DNA of 42,903 nucleotides, from positions 1-42,903 of the forward strand of contig JAJYDB010000007.1 in NCBI GenBank assembly GCA_021777845.1, written 5' to 3'. This document shows, piece after piece, positions 42,393 to 42,903 of the stretch. A program made the position numbers and the translations under genes. Below the pieces are notes generated by a model. It was not told the DNA's origin and ran no database searches. It saw only the letters and a program-made list of their open reading frames with translations. The stretch's first letter is position 1, and every line of letters begins with the position of its first letter. The stretch comes from Planctomycetota bacterium (GTDB lineage Bacteria > Planctomycetota > Planctomycetia > Isosphaerales > Isosphaeraceae).

Positions 42393-42903
42393 ATGAACGG
42401 CGGCACGGAGGCTTCCCCAGGCGTCGTCGACTCGATCGAGCCTCCCGTCGAGCCGGTCAACCCCCCGAACACGACGCCGGCGCGCATCGGACTGCCGCGC
42501 GTGCTCCTGTTCTGGACGATCGCGCTCGGCGGGGCGGCGTTCGACCTCGGCATGAAGTCGTACGTTTTCGCGACGATCGGCGAGCCCCCCGCACGGCCGT
42601 ACACGCTTATCAAGGACATTCTTGAACTCCAAACCAGCTACAACCCCGGCGCGCTCTGGGGACTTGGACGCGACGTTCCGCACAGCAGCCTGATTTTCGC
42701 GTCGCTCTCGATCGTCGCCGCGCTCTCGATTTGCTGGTGGCTGTTCGTCCGCGGCGCCGCGCGCGACCTGCGGCTCGCGGTCGCGCTCGCGCTCATCATG
42801 GCGGGGGCGCTCGGCAACTGTTACGACCGCGTCGCGCTCGGCCACGTCCGCGACTTCGTCCACTTTCACGTCGACGCCGTCGGCTTCGAGTGCGCCATCT
42901 TTA
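42393..42903 (+). CDS. lspA: Signal peptidase II (partial, runs off the window)
   Basis: The frame is open from ATG 42393 to the right edge (170 codons visible). It begins with a Pro/Asn-rich extension of about 30 residues, longer than in E. coli, and then shows the lipoprotein signal peptidase pattern: first membrane helix, a NPGALWGLG segment (the family's NxGxAFG-like turn), two hydrophobic helices, and GALGNCYDRVALGHVRDFVHF with a catalytic Asp at residue 145. The second catalytic Asp, normally in an FN-x-ADS motif, would lie just beyond the window edge. The enzyme removes signal peptides from lipoproteins at the inner membrane. It directly abuts the DksA-like gene and is probably cotranscribed with it. 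Confidence 0.9.
   Translation, partial: MNGGTEASPGVVDSIEPPVEPVNPPNTTPARIGLPRVLLFWTIALGGAAFDLGMKSYVFATIGEPPARPYTLIKDILELQTSYNPGALWGLGRDVPHSSLIFASLSIVAALSICWWLFVRGAARDLRLAVALALIMAGALGNCYDRVALGHVRDFVHFHVDAVGFECAIF

Noticed and set aside
1-42903. CRISPR array, tRNA, rRNA, IS element or prophage
   Set aside because: I saw no regularly spaced repeats, no tRNA-like fold with a conserved T-loop, and no transposase or phage genes anywhere in the window.

Overview
The window looks like a chromosomal segment of a high-GC planctomycete, probably of the Isosphaeraceae/Gemmataceae type. The signs are a very G+C-rich sequence, an ECF sigma factor paired with a YfbK-type vWA protein, a serine/threonine kinase with a huge exported sensor region, a CpaC-like secretin beside a TadD-like TPR lipoprotein, and many long Pro/Ala-rich secreted proteins. 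The lineage is inferred from gene content; there is no rRNA or other direct marker. I saw no phage, IS element, CRISPR array, tRNA or rRNA.

Layout. 1-2.9 kb: tail of an unknown gene, an SDR oxidoreductase and a coiled-coil DUF2325 protein. 2.9-6.1 kb: a Tat-exported solute-binding lipoprotein divergent from a GT-C type membrane glycosyltransferase. 6.2-10.5 kb: a redox and envelope stretch with a WCGDC thioredoxin, an exported thioredoxin-like protein whose frame is crossed by one in-frame TGA, a TolC-family outer-membrane protein and a periplasmic Cu/Zn superoxide dismutase. 10.7-16.4 kb: a small membrane protein, argH, lysA and an exported HEAT-repeat protein. 16.5-19.6 kb: a sensorless sigma-54 activator followed 6 nt later by an orphan DNA methyltransferase, converging on a LeuB/Icd-family dehydrogenase. 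19.9-26.0 kb: a coiled-coil membrane protein, a diacylglycerol-kinase-like enzyme, the vWA protein with its ECF sigma factor, and a PIG-L deacetylase. 26.2-30.4 kb: the giant kinase. 30.7-35.7 kb: EVE and VOC proteins, two unrecognised proteins, a FabG-like reductase and a KaiC/RadA-like ATPase. 36-40 kb: secretin, unknown exported protein, TPR lipoprotein. 40.1-42.9 kb: rnpA-yidD, a site-2 protease, a DksA-type zinc-finger protein and the start of lspA.

The most notable observation is the gene at 6834-7400. An in-frame TGA at 7014 falls at the second position of a CxxC-like redox motif (C58-Y-R-[TGA61]). The frame then stays open and family-like to a normal stop, and strong hairpins follow the TGA directly. 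This is what a selenoprotein (CxxU) with a bacterial SECIS element looks like. TGA is a normal stop elsewhere in the window, so general recoding is unlikely. No Sec machinery (selA, selB, selC, selD) lies in the window, so the claim needs a whole-genome check.

Secondary points of interest: a Cu/Zn-SOD lacking both disulfide cysteines, an exported receiver-like domain inside a HEAT protein, the activator/methyltransferase pair, a kinase with a duplicated extracytoplasmic repeat domain, and a secretin trio without its usual ATPase and platform genes.
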